Part shown: positions 28,261 to 36,289 of the stretch, one piece after another
Layout of the letters: every line of letters starts with the position of its first letter
Numbering within the stretch: position 1 is the first letter of the stretch
Made by a program: the position numbers and the translations under genes
Notes under the pieces: model-generated
Seen by the model: the letters and a program-made list of their open reading frames with translations, nothing else
Database searches by the model: none
Told to the model about the DNA's origin: nothing
Assembly (NCBI RefSeq): GCF_037996825.1
Contig: NZ_JBBNAC010000001.1
Coordinates: 1,488,001-1,552,000, forward strand
Origin: Bdellovibrio sp. BCCA
Lineage (GTDB): Bacteria; Bdellovibrionota; Bdellovibrionia; Bdellovibrionales; Bdellovibrionaceae
Direction of reading: 5' to 3'
Length of the DNA: 64,000 nt

Positions 28261-28872
28261 ATGACCAAGAAACTGATTGCTTGTTGTATTCTCATTTTCT
28301 CACTTCTTCCTTTCAATACAGCTTTCGCTCAAGACGTGAGTGATAACGGAATCTCAAAAACTGAGTTGGCCGACTCTCTCAAGAAAAACACGAACCTAAG
28401 CCAAGAACAAATCGACGGTCTTATCTCAGTTTTGCAAAAACAATTCGACGTAAAGCCGGACGAAAGAATTCCCATCGAAGGTTATCTCTATTCTAGCGGC
28501 ATGAACGGCGCATTGTTCGTCGATCATGATATTTGGAATTTCGACGCCACAATGAAAGTGCCGGGGAGTCAGGAACTCGTCACAATTCATGATCTTTACT
28601 CATGCGACTTTCATAATGGTGGCCTGAAGTTCGAAATCGCCTACAAATGGATGTTCACCTTCATCCCAAGAGGAGTCACAGTCGATCAACTTGATGGCGC
28701 CGTCTACGGTCGCGGTATCGGCATCGTTGCCGACGCGTTGCTAGGACTCGAAGGATCCTGGATGCCAGCCAAAAATCGCAATCACGACCTCTTTCACGCG
28801 GCAATCAAAGTAGGAATCGGCGGAGGCTTCGTCTTCCCAAAAATGGAATTCAAACTCCGCCCCATCAAATAG
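28261..28872 (+). CDS. Exported protein of unknown function
   Basis: This 203-residue protein starts at the ATG at 28261, after GGAGG spaced 6 bases away. It has a signal peptide (MTKKLIACCILIFSLLPFNTAFA) and is exported. A short helical part (NISLSQEQIDGLISVLQKQF-like) precedes a beta-rich domain containing IPIEGYLYSSGMNGALFVDHDIWN, DLYSCDFHNGGLKFEIAYKW and a glycine-rich section GRGIGIVADALLG. Only one cysteine is visible in the mature part. No family is recognised. The gene lies downstream of the repeat-containing region and ends 11 bases before dtd, so dtd may be in its operon. Confidence 0.65.
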   Translation: MTKKLIACCILIFSLLPFNTAFAQDVSDNGISKTELADSLKKNTNLSQEQIDGLISVLQKQFDVKPDERIPIEGYLYSSGMNGALFVDHDIWNFDATMKVPGSQELVTIHDLYSCDFHNGGLKFEIAYKWMFTFIPRGVTVDQLDGAVYGRGIGIVADALLGLEGSWMPAKNRNHDLFHAAIKVGIGGGFVFPKMEFKLRPIK

Positions 28873-28883
28873 GTGCCTGAGTT

Positions 28884-29321
28884 ATGAAAGCCGTAGTTCA
28901 AAGAGTTCAAAATGCTTCTGTCACTGTTGATGGAAAAATGATTTCTTCCATCGATAAAGGATTTTTAACTTTATTTGGAGTTGCAAAAGGCGACACGGAA
29001 GAACAACTCCAAAAACTGATTTTAAAAATCATCGCTCTTAGAATTTTTCCTGATGAAAACGGCAAGATGAACTTATCACTGAAAGACATCGGAGGCTCGC
29101 ATTTGATCGTCTCGCAATTCACACTTTTAGGAGACGCCTCCAAAGGAAATCGCCCGAGTTTCATTGGTGCCGAGGCCCCAGACATCGCCAACAAACTCTA
29201 CGAAAAAGCTTTGGAGTTAAGCAAAGCTCAAGGCATTCCCACATTCGGCGGCCAATTCGGTGCCGACATGAAAGTAAATCTTCTCAACGACGGCCCAGTA
29301 ACTTTGATCATCGAAGTCTAA
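28884..29321 (+). CDS. dtd: D-aminoacyl-tRNA deacylase
   Basis: Dtd (145 aa) removes D-amino acids wrongly attached to tRNA. The N terminus [20 protein letters not shown] and the active-site motif [17 protein letters not shown] (about residues 77-93) are diagnostic. The cross-subunit GPVT motif is near the C terminus ([11 protein letters not shown]), with a Gly-Pro pair. Length matches the family. The gene follows the exported protein gene by 11 bases. Its stop overlaps the stop of the opposing regulator gene in CTAA at 29318-29321, so no conventional terminator lies between them. Confidence 0.96.
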   Translation: MKAVVQRVQNASVTVDGKMISSIDKGFLTLFGVAKGDTEEQLQKLILKIIALRIFPDENGKMNLSLKDIGGSHLIVSQFTLLGDASKGNRPSFIGAEAPDIANKLYEKALELSKAQGIPTFGGQFGADMKVNLLNDGPVTLIIEV

Positions 29322-30124
29322 AGATTCGTAATATCAGCAAATGTATTTTCCAATAAAGACAAGTTTTTATTTTCGTTCTCAACGAGAGTCCAAGCATCCA
29401 TCATCACTCCAGTCATTAGGGATTCCTTAGGTTGGGATTTTTCCTCATAGCTGGCGAGCTTCAGAAAAGCACCTTGTGCTTTAAGGCGTTCTTCGATGTA
29501 TGCCAGATAAGTGGCTCTAGAGACTCTCACGGAGTTAATTGAAAAGCCTTTTTTGGTACTATCACCATCTTTTGCTCCTGAATAAAGACTGTCAGAGATA
29601 TCGCGAGTAAAAAACTTTGCACCCGTAGCAATGAAATTCTCGTAATAAGCTTTCGCCAAAACTCCATGACCAAGGGTTGGAAGCTCTTTGTAGCGAGGTT
29701 TAACCTTCTGTTTGCTGGTCACGCGAATCAGTTCTTGTTTTTCAAGCCCAATAAGATACTTATCCGTTGAGCGTTGTGTAAGTTTATACTTCTCAGCAAT
29801 TTCGGCTGGAGTCATGTTGTACAAAAGAATTAAGTAAGAAAGAAATGATTTATTCTTCGCGAGGAAGATTTGCTGTTCCTCAGTGAATTCTTCTTTTTTA
29901 TCAGAGTCGGACTTCGTTAAAACTTCAATATCACTCAACGTAACATCTAAAATCTCACAAAACTCTAACAGACGTGAAAGACTAAGTTCCTCGGGTCCTA
30001 AAATTCGTTTCACCGTAGGCACAGAGCAATCGAGTTCTTCTGCAACTTCTTCGTAAGTCATTTTTTTCTTACGAAGAAGAGATTTTAAAACATCCTTAAT
30101 TTGTTGCGATTTAAAATCGGTCAT
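29318..30124 (-). CDS. Helix-turn-helix transcriptional regulator (XRE-like)
   Basis: This 268-residue regulator starts at the ATG at 30124 ([17 protein letters not shown]), where AAAGGTG lies upstream. The longer open frame would run through another small ORF. The N-terminal Cro/C1-type helix-turn-helix is at about residues 8-65 ([21 protein letters not shown]). After a charged linker there is a second DNA-binding-like segment, [36 protein letters not shown], suggesting a winged helix. The C-terminal 100 residues are helical with no recognisable motif and could bind a ligand or partner. The small ORF just upstream is in the same transcriptional unit. Targets are unknown. Confidence 0.82.
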   Translation of the reverse strand: MTDFKSQQIKDVLKSLLRKKKMTYEEVAEELDCSVPTVKRILGPEELSLSRLLEFCEILDVTLSDIEVLTKSDSDKKEEFTEEQQIFLAKNKSFLSYLILLYNMTPAEIAEKYKLTQRSTDKYLIGLEKQELIRVTSKQKVKPRYKELPTLGHGVLAKAYYENFIATGAKFFTRDISDSLYSGAKDGDSTKKGFSINSVRVSRATYLAYIEERLKAQGAFLKLASYEEKSQPKESLMTGVMMDAWTLVENENKNLSLLENTFADITNL

Positions 30125-30134
30125 GGTGTCACCT

Positions 30135-30284
30135 TTAGTCTGCTGAATAGTCGTGACGTTGAATGATGATGACAGTTCCGCCACCAAAACTATTTAAAGA
30201 GTGAGAAGACGAGCTGACAGTCAAAATCGGGCTCTTAAACAAAATTTGCAAACCATGCTTCGTCAAAGTGATGAGTGTTGTCAT
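30135..30284 (-). CDS. Unlisted 49-residue ORF immediately upstream of the HTH regulator
   Basis: The minus strand from ATG 30284 reads MTTLITLTKHGLQILFKSPI, then a serine-rich segment and GGGTVIIIQRHDYSAD, ending in TAA at 30137-30135. An AGGAAG ribosome-binding site lies 5 bases ahead of the ATG, and the stop sits 10 bases before the regulator start with its own ribosome-binding site. The reading frame is shorter than usual size cut-offs. It has no signal peptide but a short hydrophobic centre. I recognise no family. The position suggests a regulatory or leader peptide partner of the regulator; a purely leader role without a functional peptide is equally possible. Confidence 0.5.
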   Translation of the reverse strand: MTTLITLTKHGLQILFKSPILTVSSSSHSLNSFGGGTVIIIQRHDYSAD

Positions 30285-30459
30285 GATACTTCCTTTGTTG
30301 AACGGTTGCTGAATTGCGACCGTTCATAAAGCTTAAATTGCCCGACCTGATTGAAGTCTTCAATGGTCAAAACAAAAGTATCAAATAATGATCTTTTTAT
30401 CAATATTTTGGCTAATTTTATGGAAATAGTATCTTTTTATGACCTCTCGAGAACCAGCT
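30285..30459. promoter_or_regulatory. AT-rich promoter region with inverted repeats upstream of the small ORF and regulator
   Basis: Between the protease stop and the small ORF, the DNA is AT-rich. It contains GAACGGT/ACCGTTC (30300-30306 and 30319-30325), ATTGAAG-T-CTTCAAT (30350-30364), and the repeated string ATCTTTTTAT at about 30390 and 30431. These are plausible operators for the adjacent regulator; no promoter hexamers are convincing. Confidence 0.45.
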
Positions 30460-31626
30460 TTAATAAACCAACGGATGACGGCTAATTACTTCCACTTGCG
30501 CTGGCGTTAAATAAAAATTCCCCTGACCCGTAGACGGAAACATCATGTTCTTAATATCGCACGCACTATTTAAAGGATCACGCACGCCCATCGGTACGCC
30601 AAATACGGGGACTTCGCAGACATGGAAAAGCCCCAAATAGTGAGCGATCTCGTGCGCCACCGTTAACGCATAATCAGGCATCGACAGACGCGAATCAATT
30701 GTCACGTAATCAAGAGAGTTGGGACTCTTGCGTTCCTTCTCCGAAAGAATCGTCTTCATCCGAACCATTATGCCCGTCGTGTAAGGCGACATGTAGCCAC
30801 CAGGGAGTTGATCCGCATAAGCAATTATCGCACCGCCAACCCAATTAAAAGTCGTCTTCGCAAAATAAACATTCACAGCGTCGCCTTTGGAATATTTCAG
30901 CATATGCTGCAACCCTTGGCCCTTACTATCAAAGACGACATCGGCTGTGTCGTCTAGTGAAAGAACTTGGATGTTGATTCCAGCGAACTTATAAATATCT
31001 TCAAGCACTTTCATAAAAAGCTTAAAATCTTTATTCTTAGGGGCAGACTTCGCATCCCAAATTGATTTTCCCGCGAAATGCAAACGAAGTGGGATCGTCG
31101 GTTTTTGTGCGCCACCAGACGCATTCTTTTTAAAAACAATCTGCACAAGACCTTTTAAGTTTCGACATTCAGAATTCTCTGACCGACAAGAAAATTTCAT
31201 TTTCCATGTGCCCGGAATAATTTTGGTCGTAGTATTGTTGCCAATCAAAGCTGTCGTAATGCCAGTAAAAGAAGGAGCCACCGGATTTTCCCACTCCATA
31301 TAGGGAATGTGGGCCTCTTTGTTAATATAATCAAAGTGACGAGCCGACTTCCCAAGAACAAAGTGACTGTTTGGATCCGACATGAACTCAAAGTGAATTC
31401 CTGCATAATCAGAGTTCGACGAAAATTGAACAAGAAAGCTTTTGGTATTTGCAGGGACTTGAAATGCCAACTCATCACTCAAACCTGCAGCATTAAAACC
31501 CACATCTTTAATATTTAGAATCTGCAGATCCGCTCGAGCAGGGGCTTTTTCCAAAGCCCAAACCAAAGGAGTACTAAGAGAGCACAAGGTCGACACCAGA
31601 AGAGGAAGCAACGCCATTTTTCTCAT
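30460..31626 (-). CDS. Secreted metzincin zinc metalloprotease
   Basis: This 388-residue exported protein has a signal peptide (residues 1-24) and a beta-rich N-terminal section to about residue 170, perhaps a pre-peptidase or adhesion-like domain. The catalytic region carries the zinc motif HEIAHYLGLFH near residue 338 (HExxHxxGxxH), which marks metzincins and supplies three zinc-binding histidines plus the catalytic Glu. A Met-turn candidate is NMMFPS about 32 residues later. Both the motif and the spacing fit pappalysin- or snapalysin-like enzymes. It starts at 31626 with GAAGGAG upstream. It would be secreted, possibly through the type II system encoded in the first genes of the window. 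Confidence 0.86.
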   Translation of the reverse strand: MRKMALLPLLVSTLCSLSTPLVWALEKAPARADLQILNIKDVGFNAAGLSDELAFQVPANTKSFLVQFSSNSDYAGIHFEFMSDPNSHFVLGKSARHFDYINKEAHIPYMEWENPVAPSFTGITTALIGNNTTTKIIPGTWKMKFSCRSENSECRNLKGLVQIVFKKNASGGAQKPTIPLRLHFAGKSIWDAKSAPKNKDFKLFMKVLEDIYKFAGINIQVLSLDDTADVVFDSKGQGLQHMLKYSKGDAVNVYFAKTTFNWVGGAIIAYADQLPGGYMSPYTTGIMVRMKTILSEKERKSPNSLDYVTIDSRLSMPDYALTVAHEIAHYLGLFHVCEVPVFGVPMGVRDPLNSACDIKNMMFPSTGQGNFYLTPAQVEVISRHPLVY

Positions 31627-31662
31627 AACAAGACTCCTTCAAGAACTGCTATCTAAGTCTTA

Positions 31663-31716
31663 AACACTGTGACCCTCATGGTGTCTTCACAGTGTTCGAC
31701 GGAACACGGCGACGCC
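31663..31716. promoter_or_regulatory. 10-bp inverted repeat and GGCGnCGCC palindrome upstream of the metalloprotease
   Basis: AACACTGTGA (31663-31672) is mirrored exactly by TCACAGTGTT (31687-31696) around 14 bases, 37-70 bases upstream of the protease start. Directly beside it, CGGAACACGGCGACGCC (31700-31716) contains the palindrome GGCGACGCC. The inverted repeat could be an operator or a 5' leader hairpin. Confidence 0.6.
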
Positions 31717-31806
31717 ATTATCGACAGCCTATAAACATAGGAAGAGTTAATGCAAAACGAGTGCGCGAAGTCCTCGTTCCGCCTAATTTTCTGAACATCA
31801 AAAAAC

Positions 31807-31838
31807 AAAACCCACGACTCGGAAAAGTCGTGGGTTTT
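31807..31838. terminator. Strong bidirectional terminator of the 32-42 kb operon
   Basis: AAAACCCACGACT (31807-31819) pairs with AGTCGTGGGTTTT (31826-31838) around the loop CGGAAA. On the minus strand the hairpin is followed by TTTTGTTTTT, so it terminates the operon that ends at 31866. On the plus strand, T35-T39 also follow the stem. Confidence 0.9.
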
Positions 31839-31865
31839 TAAAGAATCAAAATTTAAAGAGGCCTA

Positions 31866-33122
31866 CTATTGCTGCTGCTTCAAAGTCAAAGGAGCCAAGT
31901 CTACCGAGAAACGAGCACCTTCAACATATTCATAGTCGATATCGCCAGAAAGCTCGATGGAGTTGTTTTCAGGATTGTACAACCATCCACCTTTGGCTTT
32001 TTGTGGAATCACTTGTTTGCCATAACGAACACGAACCATCAATTGACCGTTCTTATCCGTGCGAGGACGTTGACTCAAGAAGATCTCTTTCGCCAAAGTC
32101 TTCACAGTGATATCAGAACCGATCTTCGCAAGATCATCACCGAACTTAGGACTTACGATGCTCATGATATGTTTCGCACGAATTTGATCCGGAGTTCCTT
32201 CGTTTTGGTTGGCTGCCACAATAAATTTCTCAAGGCGGTCAGGACCAAAACCAGTACACTTGCCGTTGTTCTTTGGATTTTTTTGCGAAGTCATATCAAA
32301 GCACTCAGGGTGATACTTAGGATGAATTCTCAAATCCCAATCTTTATAGTCGTCAGAATCTTGAGGACGAACAAGCACACCATAGACTGAAACTTTCTCA
32401 GCGCGACCGCCTTTAAAGTCGATCAGCTTCTGAGCCATCTCTTCAGGATTGATACTCTTAGAAGAGTCATCGGCATCCGTCAAAAGCACGACAACCAATT
32501 GAGCGTCTTGACGGAAGAAACCTTCATTCGTAGCACCACGGCCGGTTTTTTCGATAGCGGCAGCAAGGGGAGAAAACAATTCTTCAAACTCAGGTCCACC
32601 TTGAGCATAAGGAGTTACACCAATATTCAAAGTCGAAGCGATCAACTTGCTATTGTTATCCGACTTCGCAACGAAACGACGGTTCGACGCCGATTGACCT
32701 TGAGAGTTTTTAATAAAACGAAGATCACCAATTTGATACTGGTCTTTCTTCATTTGGATATAACGATCTGAACTATCCCAAACAGAAATCACACCCACGT
32801 GGTAATCGATCATTCTGTTTTTAAGAACACCCGCCGTAAATTTATCGATATTACGCACAAGGTTTTCTTGAGCGGACTTCATACTGTCCGAGTTGTCAGT
32901 CACAAACAAAATATCTACTTGAGGATTGAAGTCGAGCTGGCTTTGGCCGCCGTCTTCAGTGATCCACTCAGCGGGTTTAATAATCGGTTTTTCATATTGA
33001 GGAATTTGCACTTCCGGCTGAACCAAAGGTCTTTCAACTTTCAAAGTTGCAGACTCAGGGCTGCATGCCGCAACGAGCATCAAAGCTGACATATAAATGC
33101 AGATGACAACGAGGCTTCTCAC
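31866..33122 (-). CDS. Von Willebrand factor A domain lipoprotein, last gene of the envelope-machine operon
   Basis: This 418-residue lipoprotein has a signal peptide ending LMLVAACSPE, with lipobox Cys near residue 20. After a linker, a VWA domain begins near residue 70 with the metal-ion-dependent adhesion site DNSDSMKSAQ (DxSxS) and a further site VLLTDADDSS. These bind Mg2+ or Ca2+ and mediate protein-protein contacts. It is predicted to sit on an envelope membrane. The gene overlaps its upstream neighbour by 4 bases (ATGA). It ends the ten-gene operon, before the terminator at 31807-31838. Adhesion or assembly of the envelope machine are the likely roles, inferred from VWA biology. Confidence 0.88.
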   Translation of the reverse strand: MRSLVVICIYMSALMLVAACSPESATLKVERPLVQPEVQIPQYEKPIIKPAEWITEDGGQSQLDFNPQVDILFVTDNSDSMKSAQENLVRNIDKFTAGVLKNRMIDYHVGVISVWDSSDRYIQMKKDQYQIGDLRFIKNSQGQSASNRRFVAKSDNNSKLIASTLNIGVTPYAQGGPEFEELFSPLAAAIEKTGRGATNEGFFRQDAQLVVVLLTDADDSSKSINPEEMAQKLIDFKGGRAEKVSVYGVLVRPQDSDDYKDWDLRIHPKYHPECFDMTSQKNPKNNGKCTGFGPDRLEKFIVAANQNEGTPDQIRAKHIMSIVSPKFGDDLAKIGSDITVKTLAKEIFLSQRPRTDKNGQLMVRVRYGKQVIPQKAKGGWLYNPENNSIELSGDIDYEYVEGARFSVDLAPLTLKQQQ

Positions 33123-34165
33123 ATCTTCCTCCTGATCCCTTTAGCGCACGTTTTCGCCGCTACTTCGAACTTATCAAGTTCGTCGATCCAAGGTCTGCCG
33201 TCATCCATAAAGACCAATTTATCATCCGTAACTTCTTGAAATTTACCTTTTTTGTAAAGCTCTTCAGCCATGTTCATATCAGTGTGAACACGTTGAATCG
33301 CTTCGACTTCAACAAGATTCAATTTTTGAATGATCTTGAAGTTTTCATTTGTTTCTTCTTGAGCCAACTCTTGAACACGGTCTTTCAATGCACGGAAAGC
33401 TTCTTGATTGATCTTATCCAAAGAAGCTTTCACGCGAGGGTAGTCTGATCCCACCAATTCCATCGCACGTTGCGAAGCCTTGAAGCGAAGAGCTTGTTTT
33501 TGGAACTCCACATCTTTGTAGATCATCAAAGGGAGACGTTGAACAGAGTCACCCATATCGTCCAAAGTTAAAGGGAACTCATCCACTTTACGAAGAACCT
33601 GCGCCAAAGAATCGTTCCATCCAGCTTTCGCAAGATTTTGAACTTCCATGATACGAGCTTTTTGTTTGTCTTTAAAAATCTGGTGAGTTTCAAAAACGCC
33701 TTTGTAATCACAGATCTTCAACTGAGTTAATGATTGCAATAAGAATGCTTCCGAATTTGAAACTTCCGCAAACTGAGGCGCCAGCAAAGTCTTAGTTTGC
33801 GCCAAAGCTTTTTCGTAGTTTTCCTGACGGAAGTAAGCCCAGCCTTTTTCTTCCACCGCTGACAACCAATAAGTATTGCCGCGAGGAATTTCGTTATAAG
33901 TACTGATAGCTTCGTCAAATTGACCTTTTGCAAACTGGCTGCGAGCTTTTTTCAATGAAGCTTTGTTGTCGCAGTCACTGCAAGAACCAAGAGCTTTCTT
34001 TTCTAAAGAAGACGTATTGAAAGAGGAAGCTCCCTTGCTTTCCAAAGACTTCACCCAAGACTTGGCCCAGTCAGATGCTGACGTGCGATCCGCCGCCATA
34101 GCTTGCGAGTGCAAACCACAGACAACAATCGCAATAGTGCTAAGAGCGAATACCAGCTTCATCAT
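33119..34165 (-). CDS. Exported TPR-type helical protein
   Basis: This 348-residue protein has a signal peptide (MMKLVFALSTIAIVVCGLHSQAMA). The ATG at 34165 overlaps the stop of the beta-barrel gene as ATGA, so it is chosen over the in-frame ATG at 34174. Helical repeats of TPR type are visible at about residues 70-165 (SQFAKGQFDEAISTYNEI, AYFRQENYEKALAQTKTLL). A CSDCDN motif near residue 60 has two cysteines. A long helical C-terminal half follows. It probably acts as a periplasmic scaffold in the envelope machine. Homology to a specific Glt TPR subunit (such as GltC or GltE) cannot be decided by eye. Confidence 0.82.
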   Translation of the reverse strand: MMKLVFALSTIAIVVCGLHSQAMAADRTSASDWAKSWVKSLESKGASSFNTSSLEKKALGSCSDCDNKASLKKARSQFAKGQFDEAISTYNEIPRGNTYWLSAVEEKGWAYFRQENYEKALAQTKTLLAPQFAEVSNSEAFLLQSLTQLKICDYKGVFETHQIFKDKQKARIMEVQNLAKAGWNDSLAQVLRKVDEFPLTLDDMGDSVQRLPLMIYKDVEFQKQALRFKASQRAMELVGSDYPRVKASLDKINQEAFRALKDRVQELAQEETNENFKIIQKLNLVEVEAIQRVHTDMNMAEELYKKGKFQEVTDDKLVFMDDGRPWIDELDKFEVAAKTCAKGIRRKM

Positions 34166-34911
34166 AAAATCCATCCAAGACCAAGAGAACCCATTACGAT
34201 ATCAAGTTTACGAGCGCCTGTTGCAATTTGGTCTTCGTAACGTTGATAACGAACTTCCGCGCGAGCAGAAACGTGTTTAGAAATCCAAGCACCTAGACCC
34301 AAACCACCTGTCATCACAGATGTGCTGCCGCTAGAAAGAGTGATATTTCCGCCACCAGCCAAAAGGTAAAGGTCAAACTGAGTCACACCCATATCCAAGA
34401 AGCTTGTTTTACCGTAGATAGGATACCAGTTCACGACCGCGATAGTAGAGTTCAACGGATAGTCGATGTCTACAGGAAGAGCACGACCACCAGCTGCTTC
34501 AGCGGCTTTAGCGTCGTCATAGATACGTTGACCTTCGCTAGTCAGGCTGTTACCGAAGTCGTAGTAACGAACACCCACGGACCAGCGAGGAGTGATGTGG
34601 TAGTCCACTTGAGCACCCAAGCTTTGCGTTTTAACGTAAGCATCACCACCAAAAACACTGCCGTAAGAAAGACCGAACTCAAGAGTGTTATTGCGATCCA
34701 CGATACGCTCTTGAACGATACGAGAACGGCTTGTTGATTTGATCTTTTGCGCCATCTCCATCAATTCTTGATTGCCACCAAGTGAGTCAATATCTTCCGA
34801 AGCATTGATTTGTTTTGCAGCAGATTTACTTTTTGAAGACGCAGCCTGAGCCGTTGTCGTCATCAAAGAGCATGCAAGCAATGCGATTGCGATGATGTTC
34901 ATAGTTTTCAT
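34162..34911 (-). CDS. Outer-membrane beta-barrel protein
   Basis: This 249-residue protein has a signal peptide ending AQA and a helical, basic segment at about residues 24-75. The remainder is a beta-barrel with repeated amphipathic strands (LEFGLSYGSVFGGDAYV, LGAQVDYHITPRWSVGVRYYDFG, VSARAEVRYQRYED) and ends in the hydrophobic strand MGSLGLGWIL. This resembles the outer-membrane barrels found in Myxococcus gliding clusters (GltA, GltB and GltH are barrels). GGAGG lies upstream at good spacing. The start overlaps the upstream stop by four bases (ATGA). It is predicted to be the outer-membrane part of the machine. Confidence 0.85.
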   Translation of the reverse strand: MKTMNIIAIALLACSLMTTTAQAASSKSKSAAKQINASEDIDSLGGNQELMEMAQKIKSTSRSRIVQERIVDRNNTLEFGLSYGSVFGGDAYVKTQSLGAQVDYHITPRWSVGVRYYDFGNSLTSEGQRIYDDAKAAEAAGGRALPVDIDYPLNSTIAVVNWYPIYGKTSFLDMGVTQFDLYLLAGGGNITLSSGSTSVMTGGLGLGAWISKHVSARAEVRYQRYEDQIATGARKLDIVMGSLGLGWIL

Positions 34912-36275
34912 TTTGCAGCCTCCGCTGGGCAGAGCTTCTTGTCTTCTTGAGAAGCAAGAACCTTCAATTTATACGCAGTTACGTCAGAATTTCTGCCGTT
35001 CACCACGCTTTGAGCATTCATAGAGATTTCCCCACCCAAGTTCGCAGCAGTTGCATCACAAGGAACGGACCAAGTAAGGACACATTCTTGTTTTGCAGCC
35101 GTTGCTGCTGAAGCTTTACATTCTACTTTTGGAGAACCTGGCAAACTTGAAGTCGCAGGTTCTACCTTTACAACAGCGTCTTTATCCGCTGAAGAAACAA
35201 TGAAATTCAAAGTCACGTTTTGACCCGGAGACACTTGCAAACCTTGTTGACCAAGACCCGACAAATCAAAACGGGGAGCTGCAATTGGTTTTGTGTAACG
35301 AACTTTAACCTGAGTCAAAGATTCCGGTGTCGAAAGACCGTAAGGGCTGTACACCTTAAAGCTCAAACGAACGCGAGTGCCATCAGCGTTAGAAAGGATC
35401 GAACCATCTTTAGCCAATTGAGGTTGAACAGAGATATTTTTCGTATCAAAGATCAAAGTGAATTTCCATTTAGAGTCACCGAGATACTCAGCTTCTTTTT
35501 TATTCAAATCAGCGACAACGTAACGAGCACCATCAAGTTCCAGGAAGCTGTTACCTGCTGTGTAGCTTACGCCATCATAACTCACAACAAGGCGAGGTTT
35601 TTGCGGAGCTTTATTATCAGTCCCAGGAACTTTCACTGTTACAGTGAAAGGAACCAAAGAACCTTCATTCACTTCGGAAGCAAGACCTGCAACAGTCAAA
35701 GCCGAAGGAGCTTCCTGGTTGCGGAACAAGAAGATATTAAATTCTTTTTCACGAACAAGGCCTTTTAGTTTGTCAGCGTCAACTTGGCTGCTTGAAGAAG
35801 TCACTTCCGCAGAAACTTTCGCTGTATAACTCTTCATAGCTGCATTGGCTGGAACCGTGTAAAGGGCTGGAGTCCAAGTCAAAATATAAAGATCTTTTTC
35901 TTGAGTTGATTTTTCAAGTTTCGCACCCTCAGGAAGACCTGAAGCTGTCAATTTGATCTCGATCCCTGGAACAAGCACGCGAGCGCGGATTTTAAACTGC
36001 GCTTGTTGACCTTCGTTGAAAGTCATTTGTGCATCAGGAGTGATGACGATGAATTTTTCGTCGATCGTAGACTCTTCTTTAACAACCACAACAGGTTTTT
36101 CAACGATCACTGTGTTTGTGATCTCACGAGGTTTGTCGGGACCTTGCTGAACTTGAACTTTGGCATTCTTACGCATTTCTGCAAGACCCGAAGCTGGATC
36201 TTTTTTATACTCGCCGCAACCAACCGCTGCGAGAGTCAAAGCTACTAACGGGAGAAGAGTTTTGGTGTTTTTCAT
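34908..36275 (-). CDS. Lipoprotein of the envelope-machine operon with Ig-like repeats
   Basis: This 455-residue lipoprotein has a signal peptide with lipobox LAAVGCGEY. The ATG at 36275 is preferred to the in-frame GTG at 36281, since AGGAG is spaced 8 bases from the ATG but only 2 from the GTG. The mature part is beta-rich with at least three Ig/cadherin-like segments, for example EGQQAQFKIRARVLVPGIEIKLTASGLPEGAKL and NEGSLVPFTVTVKVPG. Four cysteines in the C-terminal third may pair. No catalytic motif appears. It likely lies at the inner face of the outer membrane, or on the surface, next to the barrel protein. Confidence 0.8.
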   Translation of the reverse strand: MKNTKTLLPLVALTLAAVGCGEYKKDPASGLAEMRKNAKVQVQQGPDKPREITNTVIVEKPVVVVKEESTIDEKFIVITPDAQMTFNEGQQAQFKIRARVLVPGIEIKLTASGLPEGAKLEKSTQEKDLYILTWTPALYTVPANAAMKSYTAKVSAEVTSSSSQVDADKLKGLVREKEFNIFLFRNQEAPSALTVAGLASEVNEGSLVPFTVTVKVPGTDNKAPQKPRLVVSYDGVSYTAGNSFLELDGARYVVADLNKKEAEYLGDSKWKFTLIFDTKNISVQPQLAKDGSILSNADGTRVRLSFKVYSPYGLSTPESLTQVKVRYTKPIAAPRFDLSGLGQQGLQVSPGQNVTLNFIVSSADKDAVVKVEPATSSLPGSPKVECKASAATAAKQECVLTWSVPCDATAANLGGEISMNAQSVVNGRNSDVTAYKLKVLASQEDKKLCPAEAAK

Positions 36276-36289
36276 TTTCACATCTCCTC

